A stretch of 64,000 nt of DNA from Flectobacillus roseus (GTDB taxonomy: Bacteria; Bacteroidota; Bacteroidia; Cytophagales; Spirosomataceae): NCBI RefSeq assembly GCF_030056665.1, contig NZ_JASHIG010000004.1; one strand, given 5' to 3'. The notes under the pieces were generated by a model. That model did not search any database, was not told the origin of the DNA, and saw only the letters and a program-made list of their open reading frames with translations. Numbering within the stretch: the first letter of the stretch is position 1; every line of letters begins with the position of its first letter. Positions 27,452 through 37,175 of this stretch are shown here, one piece after another. Made by a program: the position numbers and the translations under genes.

Positions 27452-28183
27452 ATGCTACTAAGAACAGAAAATCTTGTAAAGAAATATGGTCAGCGCTTGG
27501 TCAACAACAATGTAAGCTACCAAGTAGAACAAGGCGAAATTGTAGGTTTGCTCGGTCCTAATGGTGCTGGTAAAACGACTTCGTTTTACATGGCAACAGG
27601 TTTGGTAAAGCCTAATTCTGGAAAAGTATATCTCGATGATTTGGATGTGACTAACTTGCCCATGTACAAGCGTGCACGTTTGGGAATTGGCTATTTGGCT
27701 CAAGAAGCATCTGTTTTCAGAACGCTATCGGTTGAAGAAAATATCTTAGCAGTATTAGAATTAACTAGCCTGTCTAAAAAAGAGCAAAAAGAAAAAACAG
27801 AGCAATTACTGGAAGAATTTTCATTGACTCATGTTCGCAAAAACCTTGGTCAGGTATTATCTGGAGGTGAGCGTCGTCGTACCGAAATTGCCCGCGCCTT
27901 GGCGGTTGACCCAAAATTCATTTTGTTAGATGAGCCTTTCGCCGGAGTTGACCCTATTGCTGTAGAGGAAATTCAAGGTATCGTAGCCAAGCTCAAATAT
28001 CGCAATATTGGTATCCTTATTACCGACCACAACGTAGACGAAACATTGTCGATTACTGACCGTGCTTATTTGTTATTTGAAGGAAAGATTCTAAAATCAG
28101 GTACACCCGAAGACCTTGCTTCTGATGAACAAGTGCGTCGCTTGTATCTTGGTAAACACTTTGAATTAAAGCGCAAAATCTAG
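27452..28183 (+). CDS. lptB: LPS export ABC transporter ATP-binding protein
   Basis: ATPase of the LptBFG complex that drives lipopolysaccharide from the inner membrane to the Lpt bridge. Walker A GPNGAGKTT (about 35-43), Q-loop region GYLAQEASVF, signature LSGGERRR, Walker B FILLDEPFAGVDP, and switch His in ITDHNVDET. 243 aa is exact for the family. Convergent with recO, sharing stop-codon bases. Confidence 0.96.
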   Translation: MLLRTENLVKKYGQRLVNNNVSYQVEQGEIVGLLGPNGAGKTTSFYMATGLVKPNSGKVYLDDLDVTNLPMYKRARLGIGYLAQEASVFRTLSVEENILAVLELTSLSKKEQKEKTEQLLEEFSLTHVRKNLGQVLSGGERRRTEIARALAVDPKFILLDEPFAGVDPIAVEEIQGIVAKLKYRNIGILITDHNVDETLSITDRAYLLFEGKILKSGTPEDLASDEQVRRLYLGKHFELKRKI

Positions 28184-28863
28184 TGCAATATCTCTTTGAG
28201 AACAGCCAAAGATTTTATCTCTCCAAAAGTCTCTAAATGTATTTTGTACCAGTGTAATAGGATCTCTACCATTTCATTTCTCGAATGACGATCTATTCTC
28301 GGTACTTCTCCATATTCCAAACCCCAAAGGAGTTGAAGCCCAGCTTTAGCTCCTTTGGTTAAAGGGTATCCGTACAAGCTCAATTCCTCTTCCATCTCTT
28401 CAAGTGTTTCAGGCAAAAAACCTAAATACGCTGTCATTGACAATAAAAACTGAATATGAAAGCACTCAAAGTGCTTATTGGCACCATCTAGCCACAATAT
28501 CGATTGCTCTACAAACTCGAACAGTTGTTCATTCGGGCTTTCTTCTCGTAAAGTTTTGGTCAAAATCTCCGTGACAAAAATCGCTACCGATGATTTTGCT
28601 ATCTCATAAGGAATCGATTCGAACGGATGATTACATTTGATTTCTGCAATACGATGAATATCCTTTCCTTCCTTATGGTATATCACAAGGTCGAGTAAAG
28701 TGAGTGGCTGAAAAAGTGCTATTTTGTTTTTGGCTCTTGCACTTCTTACCCCATTCTCAATGTACGATTGTATGCCAAACTCCTTGGTGTAGATTTTAGC
28801 AATAATCGAACTTTCCTTATACTTCACGTAGTTGATGACAATTCCCTGAGTTTTGCTTAGCAT
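28180..28863 (-). CDS. recO: DNA repair protein RecO
   Basis: Mediator that anneals ssDNA and, with RecR and RecF, loads RecA. N-terminal OB fold from MLSKTQGIVINYVKYKESSIIAKIYTKEFG; helical C-terminal part. 227 aa. No zinc-finger cysteines are present in the middle, as usual for this phylum. The stop overlaps that of lptB; upstream the acyltransferase gene ends 4 bases away, so the two minus-strand genes form an operon. Confidence 0.92.
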   Translation of the reverse strand: MLSKTQGIVINYVKYKESSIIAKIYTKEFGIQSYIENGVRSARAKNKIALFQPLTLLDLVIYHKEGKDIHRIAEIKCNHPFESIPYEIAKSSVAIFVTEILTKTLREESPNEQLFEFVEQSILWLDGANKHFECFHIQFLLSMTAYLGFLPETLEEMEEELSLYGYPLTKGAKAGLQLLWGLEYGEVPRIDRHSRNEMVEILLHWYKIHLETFGEIKSLAVLKEILH

Positions 28864-28867
28864 AGTC

Positions 28868-29671
28868 TTATTCTTCTCTTCTCCACTTCAACTTTTCGAC
28901 TGGTATTTTTTGTTCTATCTGCTCACGCAAAATATCCATCATCTCTTCAACTGGCATATTGGGATCAAATTGAATTGGCTCTTTGAATGTAACCGAAAGC
29001 GTTGTATTACGTTTTTTAAATAAAAGTCCTTTTTTGTCAAAGGCTCTTCTAAAACCGTTGATTACCACAGGAACCACAATGGGATTATGTGCTTTTATCA
29101 AGTGCGCGGTTCCTTTACGAAGAGGAGCGTAAGGCGTAGTTGTTCCTTGCGGAAAACTCACTACCCAGCCGTATTTTAAACCTAATCCTACCTTATCGTT
29201 TGCAGCAGTATCCAATTCTCTTTTTACGTCATGTCCTTTGGCTCTCCACGAGCGATTTACTAAAATAGCTCCTGCTTGTGAGAATATTCTTGGCAACAAA
29301 CCTCCTTCTTTCATCGTCTCTGAGGCGGCCACATAAAATAGGCGTGATCTAGGTGCCAATAAGTAAATGGGAAAGTTTATCGAATTTTTGAAGCCCCATT
29401 TGATACTAAAAAAAACATGATACAAGCAAATCACATCCATGAAATAGGTTTGATGATTTGAAAGAAAAAGAACTCCTGTTTGTGGTAAATTTTCGAGGTG
29501 TTCTGTTCCACTAATTTTGGTTTTATTATAAACTCTCAATCTTCCATAAGTTATCCAGCCTAAAGTAAACATGATGATTCTTTTCAGAAACATCGAATTA
29601 CCAAAAGGGTCTCTCTCCACAATTCCAAAGACATCAAACATGGATAAAAAATTTCGGATATGTAATTTCAT
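28868..29671 (-). CDS. 1-acyl-glycerol-3-phosphate acyltransferase family protein
   Basis: Membrane acyltransferase of the PlsC superfamily, 267 aa. The catalytic H(x)4D motif is in SNHQTYFMD (about residue 71-79). The third motif reads SFPQGTTTP where FPEGTR is usual, so the substrate-binding Glu is Gln here. NRSWRAKG and PVVINGFRRAF are also seen. First gene of an operon with recO. Acts in phospholipid or lipid A-type acylation; the exact acceptor is not clear. Confidence 0.85.
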   Translation of the reverse strand: MKLHIRNFLSMFDVFGIVERDPFGNSMFLKRIIMFTLGWITYGRLRVYNKTKISGTEHLENLPQTGVLFLSNHQTYFMDVICLYHVFFSIKWGFKNSINFPIYLLAPRSRLFYVAASETMKEGGLLPRIFSQAGAILVNRSWRAKGHDVKRELDTAANDKVGLGLKYGWVVSFPQGTTTPYAPLRKGTAHLIKAHNPIVVPVVINGFRRAFDKKGLLFKKRNTTLSVTFKEPIQFDPNMPVEEMMDILREQIEQKIPVEKLKWRREE

Positions 29672-30231
29672 TGCTTGCAGTTTTAGTGTCTTAGACGGTA
29701 TTTCTGTCTAAGAAATAGTTTGGTTTTTGAGTCGTTTTAGACAATACTTAATTGGTCGAAGATATACATTTTTTTACAAATAATATCAATCACCATTTTG
29801 GCTCTCGCCATACCTAACCTGTGTTTATAAATAGTTTAGCCTATCTCATTTTATGAAGAAATTACCAGAAGTACTACTATTCGAACGTTCAATCAAACTA
29901 TTATATTCTTTATTTTTTATTCAAAAAAGTGCTATAATTTGTTTCTATGGTTAGTATATACTCGCCAAATTTGTGTTGTAGGTTTTAGCTTAATTTGCAA
30001 TCATTACCTAAAAGACAATAAATTAACTAAAAGGATAATATAAGTTTCATTTATCCTTTTAGTTAAACAACCGAACGTTCAATCAAAAATCAAAAACCTG
30101 ATAATCAAAACATTAGTACTCATTAAATTTCAGCATAACCATTCTATTCATTTTCTTGTTTACTTTAATGAAGGATATTTTTACTTCATTTTGGCATTAC
30201 AACCTTTATTTTATTGTAAAAACCTAAACTA
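29672..30231. promoter_or_regulatory. long intergenic region with repeated operator-like sites
   Basis: 560 bp between divergent genes. It holds CGAACGTTCAATCA at 29882-29895 and 30072-30085 (core GAACGTTC palindrome), a perfect 16-bp hairpin at 30023-30066, and a small hairpin CTTAGAC/GTCTAAG near 29690-29712 in the acyltransferase leader. No credible gene. Confidence 0.5.
30023..30066 (+). terminator. perfect 16-bp hairpin in intergenic region
   Basis: TTAACTAAAAGGATAA and TTATCCTTTTAGTTAA pair perfectly across a 12-base loop. No gene ends here, so this may be a regulatory structure rather than a terminator. Confidence 0.45.
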
Positions 30232-31140
30232 ATGAACATACTAATCACTGGAGGAACTGGGCTTGTGGGCACACGGCTTACCGAGCTCCTCACCGAACAA
30301 GGTCATTCGGTTTGGCATCTGAGTCGCAAAGCTCAACAGAGAGGAAACGTAAAAACTTTCGTTTGGGATATAGACAAAGGAATCATTGATGAGGAGGCTC
30401 TTCGCGGAGCTGACTATATCATCCACTTGGCAGGTGCAGGGATTGCAGATGAACGTTGGACACCAGAACGCAAAAAAGAAATCATTGATTCTCGAACAAA
30501 ATCAATGGCACTGATTGCACAAAAACTCCAAATGATTCCACACAAAATTCAAGGGTTTGTATCAGCATCAGGGATTGGATTTTACGGCGCAGATACTGGG
30601 AGTGCTATCATTACCGAAGAGTCTCAAGCAGGCAATGACTTCGTTTCCGAGTGTTGTATTCTTTGGGAAAAAGCCGCTGACCAAATAGCAAATCTTGGTA
30701 TCAGAACGACCAAACTCCGCATTGGTATCGTACTAGCAGAGAAAGGAGGAGCACTGCCCAAAATGGCTCTGCCAACCAAATTTGGCTTCGGTGCGCCACT
30801 TGGTACAGGCGAACAATTTCTTTCGTGGATACATATTGATGACCTTTGCAGACTCTTTATCCATGCACTATTTACCCCTACTGTTCAAGGTGTTTTTAAT
30901 GCAGTTGCAGACAATCCCATCAACAACCGAACGTTCAATCAGATTTTGGCAAGCGTATTGAATCGCCCGTTATGGCTACCAAATGTTCCGTCTTTCGTAC
31001 TAAAAATCATTTTTGGAGAAATGGCTTCTATTGTACTTGGAGGTAATAAAGTACTCAACAATAAGCTCAAACAGGAAACTTCTTTTACATTTTTGTATGA
31101 TGACCCAGAAGCGGCTTTACGTGATATTTTCAAAAAATAG
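30232..31140 (+). CDS. TIGR01777-family NAD-dependent epimerase/dehydratase
   Basis: Short-chain-dehydrogenase-like protein, 302 aa. Nucleotide-binding GGTGLVGTRLTELL at residues 7-20; HLAGAGIADERWTPERKKEI is the family hallmark; DUF1731 C-terminal domain with FNAVADNPINNRTFNQILA and FGEMASIVLGG. Related to the cell-division-linked SulA-like epimerases; the substrate is unknown. Likely the first gene of a run with the LOG protein 75 bp downstream. Confidence 0.9.
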   Translation: MNILITGGTGLVGTRLTELLTEQGHSVWHLSRKAQQRGNVKTFVWDIDKGIIDEEALRGADYIIHLAGAGIADERWTPERKKEIIDSRTKSMALIAQKLQMIPHKIQGFVSASGIGFYGADTGSAIITEESQAGNDFVSECCILWEKAADQIANLGIRTTKLRIGIVLAEKGGALPKMALPTKFGFGAPLGTGEQFLSWIHIDDLCRLFIHALFTPTVQGVFNAVADNPINNRTFNQILASVLNRPLWLPNVPSFVLKIIFGEMASIVLGGNKVLNNKLKQETSFTFLYDDPEAALRDIFKK

Positions 31141-31215
31141 CTATCATGAGAGTTTAAAAACTGTTATTTTGTGGGACTTTATTCAACAATAAACATTTTT
31201 TTGAACACTCTGAAC

Positions 31216-31797
31216 ATGAAAAATATCTTGGTGTATTGCGGAGCATCTGTTGGCTTCGATGAGATTTATAAAAATACAGCTATTGCCGCTGGCAAGCTTT
31301 TAGTAGAAAAAAACAAAACGCTTGTTTACGGTGCCGGTAGCGTTGGTATTATGGGGATAATCGCCGATGCAGTACTTGAAAATGGGGGAGAGGTGATTGG
31401 CGTAATTCCTTCTTTTATGGAAAAATTTGAGGTTCAGCATAAAGGCCTTACTCAAATTCATATCGTGGAAACTATGCACCAGCGCAAGCAATTGATGGCT
31501 GAAATTTCAGATGCAGTGGTAGCATTGCCAGGCGGCTGGGGAACGCTCGATGAGCTTTTTGAAATACTTACTTGGAAACAATTAGGACTTCACCAAATGC
31601 CTGTTGGCCTGCTCAATGTCAATGGTTTTTATGACCCCTTGATCGAAATGATTCATAAAATGGTGAAAGAAGGTTTCTTAAAGCAAACCAATTTGGATAT
31701 GTTGATGATTGATGACAACCTTGAAAGCCTCCTCAATCGTATGGAACAAGCTGAATATCCAGATTTCCCTGTTGGTAAATGGGTGAATAAAGCCTAA
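31216..31797 (+). CDS. LOG-family protein (cytokinin riboside phosphoribohydrolase-like)
   Basis: Rossmann-fold protein of 193 aa. The catalytic motif PGGWGTLDE (near residue 105) matches PGGxGTxxE of LOG proteins, which split nucleoside 5'-monophosphates. VYCGASVG opens the protein, and YGAGSVGIMG follows. I use ATG 31216; the longer in-frame start adds 15 residues before the fold. Confidence 0.9.
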   Translation: MKNILVYCGASVGFDEIYKNTAIAAGKLLVEKNKTLVYGAGSVGIMGIIADAVLENGGEVIGVIPSFMEKFEVQHKGLTQIHIVETMHQRKQLMAEISDAVVALPGGWGTLDELFEILTWKQLGLHQMPVGLLNVNGFYDPLIEMIHKMVKEGFLKQTNLDMLMIDDNLESLLNRMEQAEYPDFPVGKWVNKA

Positions 31798-31859
31798 CAA
31801 TACAAGGACAGCTTTGTTCGTTTGCCTATGATATAAACTCTTTAATATTGGCTATTTTC

Positions 31860-33503
31860 ATGAAAACCTATACTTCGTTGGCTATCGTTTTGTTGTGTAT
31901 CCCATCTGCATTCTTGATGGCACAAAACAAACCCGAAAACCTTGGTACTGCCATTAATACCGAATATTCAGAATTGGGACCCGTTATGTCTCCAGACGGT
32001 AAAACACTTTTTTTTGGACGCAAAAATCACCCTCAAAACAAATATGGTGTTAATGGTTCTGAGCAGATAGCTGGCTCCCAAGATATTTGGTTTTCAGAAA
32101 ATACGATGGGTGCATGGACACCTGCAAGACGTATGTCTGAAAACCTCAACAGAGATCAATACAACAGTATTCTGAGTATATCTCCCGATGGGCAAACTAT
32201 TCTCATGAAGGGTGCTTATTTGAATGGACAATACGAAACACGAGGTTTTTCTATTGCTAAAAAACTTGAAGGAGGCTGGGGACTTCCGCGCAAATTAGAA
32301 ATTCCTAAATACGAAAAATTAAGCAGAGGTAAAAACGAACATGGCTTCTTATCTGCCGATGGAAAGGTTTTATTAATGGCTTTTTCAGAAAAGAAAAACT
32401 CTGATGAAGATGATATCTATGCTTCTTTTTTAGAAGATGATGGAACTTGGTCTGAACCCATGAATTTGGGTGATGATATCAACACCAACTTTACCGAAAC
32501 AACACCTTTTTTGGCTGCCGATGGTAAAACTTTGTATTTCTCTAGTAACAGAGAAGGCGGAAAAGGTAGCAATGACATCTATGTTTGTAAACGTAAAGAC
32601 GAAACTTGGGTCAACTGGACAGAGCCTCAAAACATCGGCGAACCTATCAATACCGATGAATATGATGCCTATTACACGATTCCAGCCTCTGGCGATTATG
32701 CTTATTTTATTTCTGGAAAAAGCTCTCTCGGTAAAAAGGATATTTTTCGTTTAAAACTAGACGCTTCCGCTACTTCGCCAATCCAAGCGGGTAACGACCC
32801 AGTTGTCGCAACCAATAAGCCTTCTACTAAAAACACCAGAAATCAACCCGCACCCGATGCTACCAAATCAGAACCTGTTGTCCTTGTAGCAGGGAAAGTG
32901 ATTGATAGCAAAACAGGGAAAGTACCTAAAAATGCCAAAGTCATTTATGAAGATTTGACCACTGGAAAAGAATTAGGTCAAGCCAGTCCAGACCCGCTGA
33001 CTGGTATTTACAAAATTGTTTTGCCTTATGGTAAAAACTATGGTATTACAACCAAAATCGATGGTTTTGTAGGGACTTCTCAGAATATTGACTTGAGTAA
33101 AATTTCAGGAAAATACCTTGAAATAGAAGGAAAAGATATTACCGTTGCTCCAATCGAAGCTGGTACGAAGATAACGATGAACAACATTTTCTTTGAATTT
33201 GGAAAAGCAGCTCTTCAGTCTGAATCAACTCCTGAATTGAAGCGTATCGCTGACTTTATCAAAAAGAACAAAATCAATGTTGAAATCAGTGGGCATACTG
33301 ATAATGTGGGTAGCGATGAGGTCAATAACCGACTTTCGCAAGAGCGTGCAGATGTAGTGCGTAACCAACTCATCGCTTTTGGTGTAACTCCTGAGCGAAT
33401 CATAGCAAAAGGATATGGCAAAAATCGCCCTAAGGTAGCCAACGATACTCCAGAAAATCAGGCGACTAATAGACGTGTAGAGTTTGAGATTTTGAAGAAT
33501 TAA
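31860..33503 (+). CDS. OmpA-family protein with PD40 beta-propeller repeats
   Basis: Envelope protein, 547 aa. Signal peptide about 1-21 (LMAQNK). Residues 30-300 carry PD40/WD40-like repeats (SPDGKTLFFGRKN, SPDGQTILMKG, SADGKVLLMAFS, AADGKTLYFSSNREGGKGSNDIYV), a low-complexity linker, a carboxypeptidase-regulatory-like beta domain (about 340-420), and a C-terminal OmpA peptidoglycan-binding domain (about 430-547) with GHTDNVGS. ATG 31860 replaces the upstream TTG. Confidence 0.93.
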   Translation: MKTYTSLAIVLLCIPSAFLMAQNKPENLGTAINTEYSELGPVMSPDGKTLFFGRKNHPQNKYGVNGSEQIAGSQDIWFSENTMGAWTPARRMSENLNRDQYNSILSISPDGQTILMKGAYLNGQYETRGFSIAKKLEGGWGLPRKLEIPKYEKLSRGKNEHGFLSADGKVLLMAFSEKKNSDEDDIYASFLEDDGTWSEPMNLGDDINTNFTETTPFLAADGKTLYFSSNREGGKGSNDIYVCKRKDETWVNWTEPQNIGEPINTDEYDAYYTIPASGDYAYFISGKSSLGKKDIFRLKLDASATSPIQAGNDPVVATNKPSTKNTRNQPAPDATKSEPVVLVAGKVIDSKTGKVPKNAKVIYEDLTTGKELGQASPDPLTGIYKIVLPYGKNYGITTKIDGFVGTSQNIDLSKISGKYLEIEGKDITVAPIEAGTKITMNNIFFEFGKAALQSESTPELKRIADFIKKNKINVEISGHTDNVGSDEVNNRLSQERADVVRNQLIAFGVTPERIIAKGYGKNRPKVANDTPENQATNRRVEFEILKN

Positions 33504-33545
33504 AAACTATTTACTCTTTTTTACAGTTATTTTTGTGAAATGATT

Positions 33546-33586
33546 GCCACAAAGGCTCAAATATTCGGTATTTGAGCCTTTGTGGC
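33546..33586 (+). terminator. perfect 18-bp hairpin after the OmpA gene
   Basis: GCCACAAAGGCTCAAATA and TATTTGAGCCTTTGTGGC pair perfectly around TTCGG. The T-run after it is broken, but stem strength suggests termination before mfd. Confidence 0.7.
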
Positions 33587-33655
33587 TAATTGTGTTTTTC
33601 AGAACTGAAAAACTCTTACCTTACGATAAAAACAGACTCTAGCTTTTTTTCAACC

Positions 33656-36600
33656 ATGCTTGTTAAAGATTTCCTGAAGCTCTACCGTGAAGATGGCGTT
33701 GTGCAAACTATTTCGGAGCAAACCAAAAACCGAGAAAAGTATCCTCATATTCAATTAAAAGGGCTTTCTGGTAGTCTTGATGCCATTATTGCCTCAGCAA
33801 TACATCAACTGAACCCCAAGCAAGACCATTTATTCATCCTTGAAGACCGTGAAGAAGCGGCATATTTCCTCAACGACCTCCAAAGTTTACTGGGCGAAGA
33901 AGTTCCTATGCTTTTTCCAATGTCCTACAAAAAGGCCTATCAATACCAAGATATTGACAATGCCAATGTATTGATGAGAGCAGAGGTTTTGAGTAAAATC
34001 AACAACAATACCAATACAGGACAAATCATTGTTTCGTATCCTGAAGCACTTTTCGAGAAAGTTATCAACAAGCGTTCTTTGATGAAAAATACGCTTACTG
34101 TGTCTTTGAACGAACAGTTAGATACCAACTTTTTGGCAGAGGTTTTATTAAGTTATGACTTCGAAAAAACTGATTTTGTGTACGAAGCAGGGCAGTTTTC
34201 TATTCGTGGAGGTATTGTAGATGTTTTTAGTTTTTCGAACGAACTCCCTTATCGTATTGACCTCTTTGGCAACGAAGTCGAAAGTATCCGCACTTTCGAC
34301 CCTGATTCACAACTTTCGATTGAATCAGTTTCCAAAATCAATATCATTCCCGATGTTCAAACCAAACTAATTCAGGAAACTCGTGAGCCTTTCTTTCAAT
34401 TTTTATCGCCCGATACACGCCTTTGGTTTAAGGATGTTGAACATGCTTTAGAAATTGTGGAAAAATGCTTTGAAAAAGTAGAGCAAAGTCTACAAGAAAT
34501 CTTAGCAAAAAGTGGAGGAATTCAAATTGTATCTGACCCTAATCAACTGTTTGAAAGCCGTCGTAGTTTTTTACAATTAGTCAAAGGATTTGGTTCTATT
34601 GAATTTGGAAGAAGGTTTTATTTTAAAGATAAAACTGAAAAACTGACCTATCAAGCCAAATCTCAACCTTCGTTCAACAAAGACTTTAAACGTTTGGCAG
34701 ATAATCTTCGGGAATATCAAGGCTTTTATTTTACAAATATTATCACTTCCGAATCACAGCGTCAATTAGAACGACTGACCACGATTTTTGAAGAAATCGA
34801 CTCCAATGTGCGTTTTCAGCCTATTACCATTGGACTTCGCGAAGGATTTATTGATGAGCAAAACAAAATTGTTTGTTATACCGACCATCAGATATTTGAT
34901 AGATTTCACCGTTTTAAAGAGAAAAGTAAATACTCTAAATCAAAAGCCCTTACGCTCAAAGAGCTTCGTACCTTGCAAGTAGGCGATTATGTGACCCATA
35001 TCGATTACGGAATTGGGCGTTTTGCAGGTCTTGATAAAGTAACAGTCGGAGAATCTGAGCAAGAAGCTATCCGTTTAATTTTTAGAGACAACGATGTATT
35101 GATGGTCTCTATTCACTCTTTGCACAAAATTTCAAAATTTTCGGGTAAAGAAGGGGGACCTCCAACAATGTCAAAATTGGGTTCGCTAGAATGGGAGAAT
35201 AAGAAATCACGCATCAAGAAACAGGTTCAGGATATTGCCAAAGAGCTTATTGCTCTTTATGCACAGCGTCGTTTGGCGCAGGGATATGCTTTTTCAAGAG
35301 ATAGCTTCCTACAAGCCGAATTGGAATCTTCGTTTATCTATGAAGATACCCCAGATCAAGCAAAAGCCACGGCTGATGTAAAAGCTGACATGGAAAAACC
35401 AAACCCTATGGATAGGCTAGTTTGTGGTGATGTGGGTTTTGGAAAGACCGAAGTGGCTATTCGCGCGGCATTCAAAGCTGTTGCAGACTCCAAACAAGTG
35501 GCGATTTTGGTTCCAACTACGGTATTGGCCATGCAACATTTCCGTACTTTCCGTGATCGATTAGAAAATTTTCCTTGTCGTGTCGAATATATCAACCGTT
35601 TTAAGTCGACACAACAAATTAAAGAAACGCTAAAACGTGTTGCAAATGGCGAAACCGACATCTTGATTGGTACGCACCGCATTGTGAATAAAGACGTTTC
35701 TTTTAAGAATTTAGGCTTAATGATTATTGATGAAGAGCAAAAATTTGGGGTAAAAGTCAAAGACCGCCTCAAAGAAATGCGTGTCAACATCGATGTGCTA
35801 ACGCTTACGGCTACGCCTATTCCTCGTACTTTACATTTTTCACTAATGGGCGCAAGGGATTTATCGGTAATTGCTACGCCTCCTCCAAATAGACAGCCAG
35901 TAACTACAGAACTGCATGTATTTAGTGACCAGTTGATTCGGGATGCGGTGAGTTATGAGTTGAAACGCGGCGGGCAAGTCTATTTTGTACACAACCGAGT
36001 GGCAGAACTTGAAAGTATTGGAAATACGATTCTGCGCATGGTTCCAGATGCCAAAATAGGAGTCGCACACGGACAAATGGAGGGCGACAAACTCGAAAAG
36101 GTGATGATGAACTTTATTGAAGGTCATTATGATGTCCTAGTTTCTACAAATATCATCGAGTCGGGAATTGATATACCGAATGCAAACACGATTATTATCA
36201 ACCATGCCAATCATTTTGGGCTTTCTGATTTGCACCAAATGCGAGGTAGGGTAGGGCGTTCGAACAAGAAAGCATTTTGCTATTTGTTAACCCCTGCACT
36301 TTCTCTATTGACTACAGATGCTCGTAAGCGCCTCAGCTCTTTGGAAGAATTCTCTGATTTGGGCGATGGATTCAAAGTAGCTATGCGAGATTTGGATATT
36401 CGTGGCGCAGGAAATTTGCTTGGTGCAGAACAAAGTGGCTTTATTAATGATTTAGGATACGAAATGTATCATAAAATACTCGACGAAGCAGTTCAAGAAC
36501 TAAAAGAAAACGAATTTAGAGCCTTATTTGAAAATGATTTGGCCGAATCTGCCAACAAATTAAAAGTAGATTGTCAGATTGAGACCGACATGCACGTACT

Positions 36601-37021
36601 TATCCCAGAAAATTACGTAACCTCTATTTCTGAAAGATTATCGCTTTATACCCAACTCGATGATATGAAATCGGAAGAAGAGTTAAAGAATTTTCAAAGA
36701 GCTATTAACGACCGCTTTGGGCCAATTCCGCCAGAAGTGAAGGATATGATAGAAATCGTTCGAGTTCGTTGGAAAGCAGAAGTTTTGGGAATTGAAAAAA
36801 TTATGCTAAAAAATAATAACCTGCGTTGTTTCTTCGTTTCCTCACAGAACGAAAGGTATTATAAATCAAGTGTTTTTGGCAAGATTCTTGATTATGTGAA
36901 AGTCAACCCTAAAAAATGTTCGCTCAAAGAAGCGAAAGGGCGGTTAATCCTTAGCTTTGATAAAGTCACTTCTATTGACGAACTTCAAACAATTCTGACT
37001 GACATATACTCTCGAGGATAG
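33656..37021 (+). CDS. mfd: transcription-repair coupling factor
   Basis: Removes RNA polymerase stalled at DNA lesions and recruits UvrA. UvrB-like N-terminal module (about 1-330), RNA-polymerase-interaction domain starting GDYVTHIDYGIGRFAG (about residue 445), helicase motif I CGDVGFGKTE (about 588), motif II DEEQKFG (about 691), motif VI QMRGRVGRS, and a C-terminal TRCF domain. 1121 aa from ATG 33656; the in-frame upstream start adds 22 residues outside the family. Confidence 0.97.
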   Translation: MLVKDFLKLYREDGVVQTISEQTKNREKYPHIQLKGLSGSLDAIIASAIHQLNPKQDHLFILEDREEAAYFLNDLQSLLGEEVPMLFPMSYKKAYQYQDIDNANVLMRAEVLSKINNNTNTGQIIVSYPEALFEKVINKRSLMKNTLTVSLNEQLDTNFLAEVLLSYDFEKTDFVYEAGQFSIRGGIVDVFSFSNELPYRIDLFGNEVESIRTFDPDSQLSIESVSKINIIPDVQTKLIQETREPFFQFLSPDTRLWFKDVEHALEIVEKCFEKVEQSLQEILAKSGGIQIVSDPNQLFESRRSFLQLVKGFGSIEFGRRFYFKDKTEKLTYQAKSQPSFNKDFKRLADNLREYQGFYFTNIITSESQRQLERLTTIFEEIDSNVRFQPITIGLREGFIDEQNKIVCYTDHQIFDRFHRFKEKSKYSKSKALTLKELRTLQVGDYVTHIDYGIGRFAGLDKVTVGESEQEAIRLIFRDNDVLMVSIHSLHKISKFSGKEGGPPTMSKLGSLEWENKKSRIKKQVQDIAKELIALYAQRRLAQGYAFSRDSFLQAELESSFIYEDTPDQAKATADVKADMEKPNPMDRLVCGDVGFGKTEVAIRAAFKAVADSKQVAILVPTTVLAMQHFRTFRDRLENFPCRVEYINRFKSTQQIKETLKRVANGETDILIGTHRIVNKDVSFKNLGLMIIDEEQKFGVKVKDRLKEMRVNIDVLTLTATPIPRTLHFSLMGARDLSVIATPPPNRQPVTTELHVFSDQLIRDAVSYELKRGGQVYFVHNRVAELESIGNTILRMVPDAKIGVAHGQMEGDKLEKVMMNFIEGHYDVLVSTNIIESGIDIPNANTIIINHANHFGLSDLHQMRGRVGRSNKKAFCYLLTPALSLLTTDARKRLSSLEEFSDLGDGFKVAMRDLDIRGAGNLLGAEQSGFINDLGYEMYHKILDEAVQELKENEFRALFENDLAESANKLKVDCQIETDMHVLIPENYVTSISERLSLYTQLDDMKSEEELKNFQRAINDRFGPIPPEVKDMIEIVRVRWKAEVLGIEKIMLKNNNLRCFFVSSQNERYYKSSVFGKILDYVKVNPKKCSLKEAKGRLILSFDKVTSIDELQTILTDIYSRG

Positions 37022-37052
37022 TTTTTTGGAAGTATTTTCCCAAACATCGTTC

Positions 37053-37089
37053 AAAAGCGCAAACAAATTGGGTCGCTTCAGCGCTTTTT
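37053..37089 (+). terminator. terminator after mfd
   Basis: AAAAGCGC (37053-37060) and GCGCTTTT (37081-37088) pair; a second GCG/CGC pairing lies in the loop. T-run follows. Confidence 0.6.
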
Positions 37090-37102
37090 ATACCAAAAAC
37101 AC

Positions 37103-37110
37103 TAATTTTG
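37103..37110 (+). promoter_or_regulatory. -7 box for the gldJ-like gene
   Basis: Perfect TAATTTTG, about 65 bases upstream of the ATG at 37176. No clear -33 TTTG at standard spacing. Confidence 0.4.
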
Positions 37111-37175
37111 TGTTTAATCAATAACTCGATTTTAGTATTAAATATTTATACAACGACAATCCAAGTATTTAAGAA

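Noticed and set aside
29853..29954. 33-codon frame starting MKKLPEVLLFERS
   Set aside because: Short, and part of it is set by the operator-like site; no evidence of translation.
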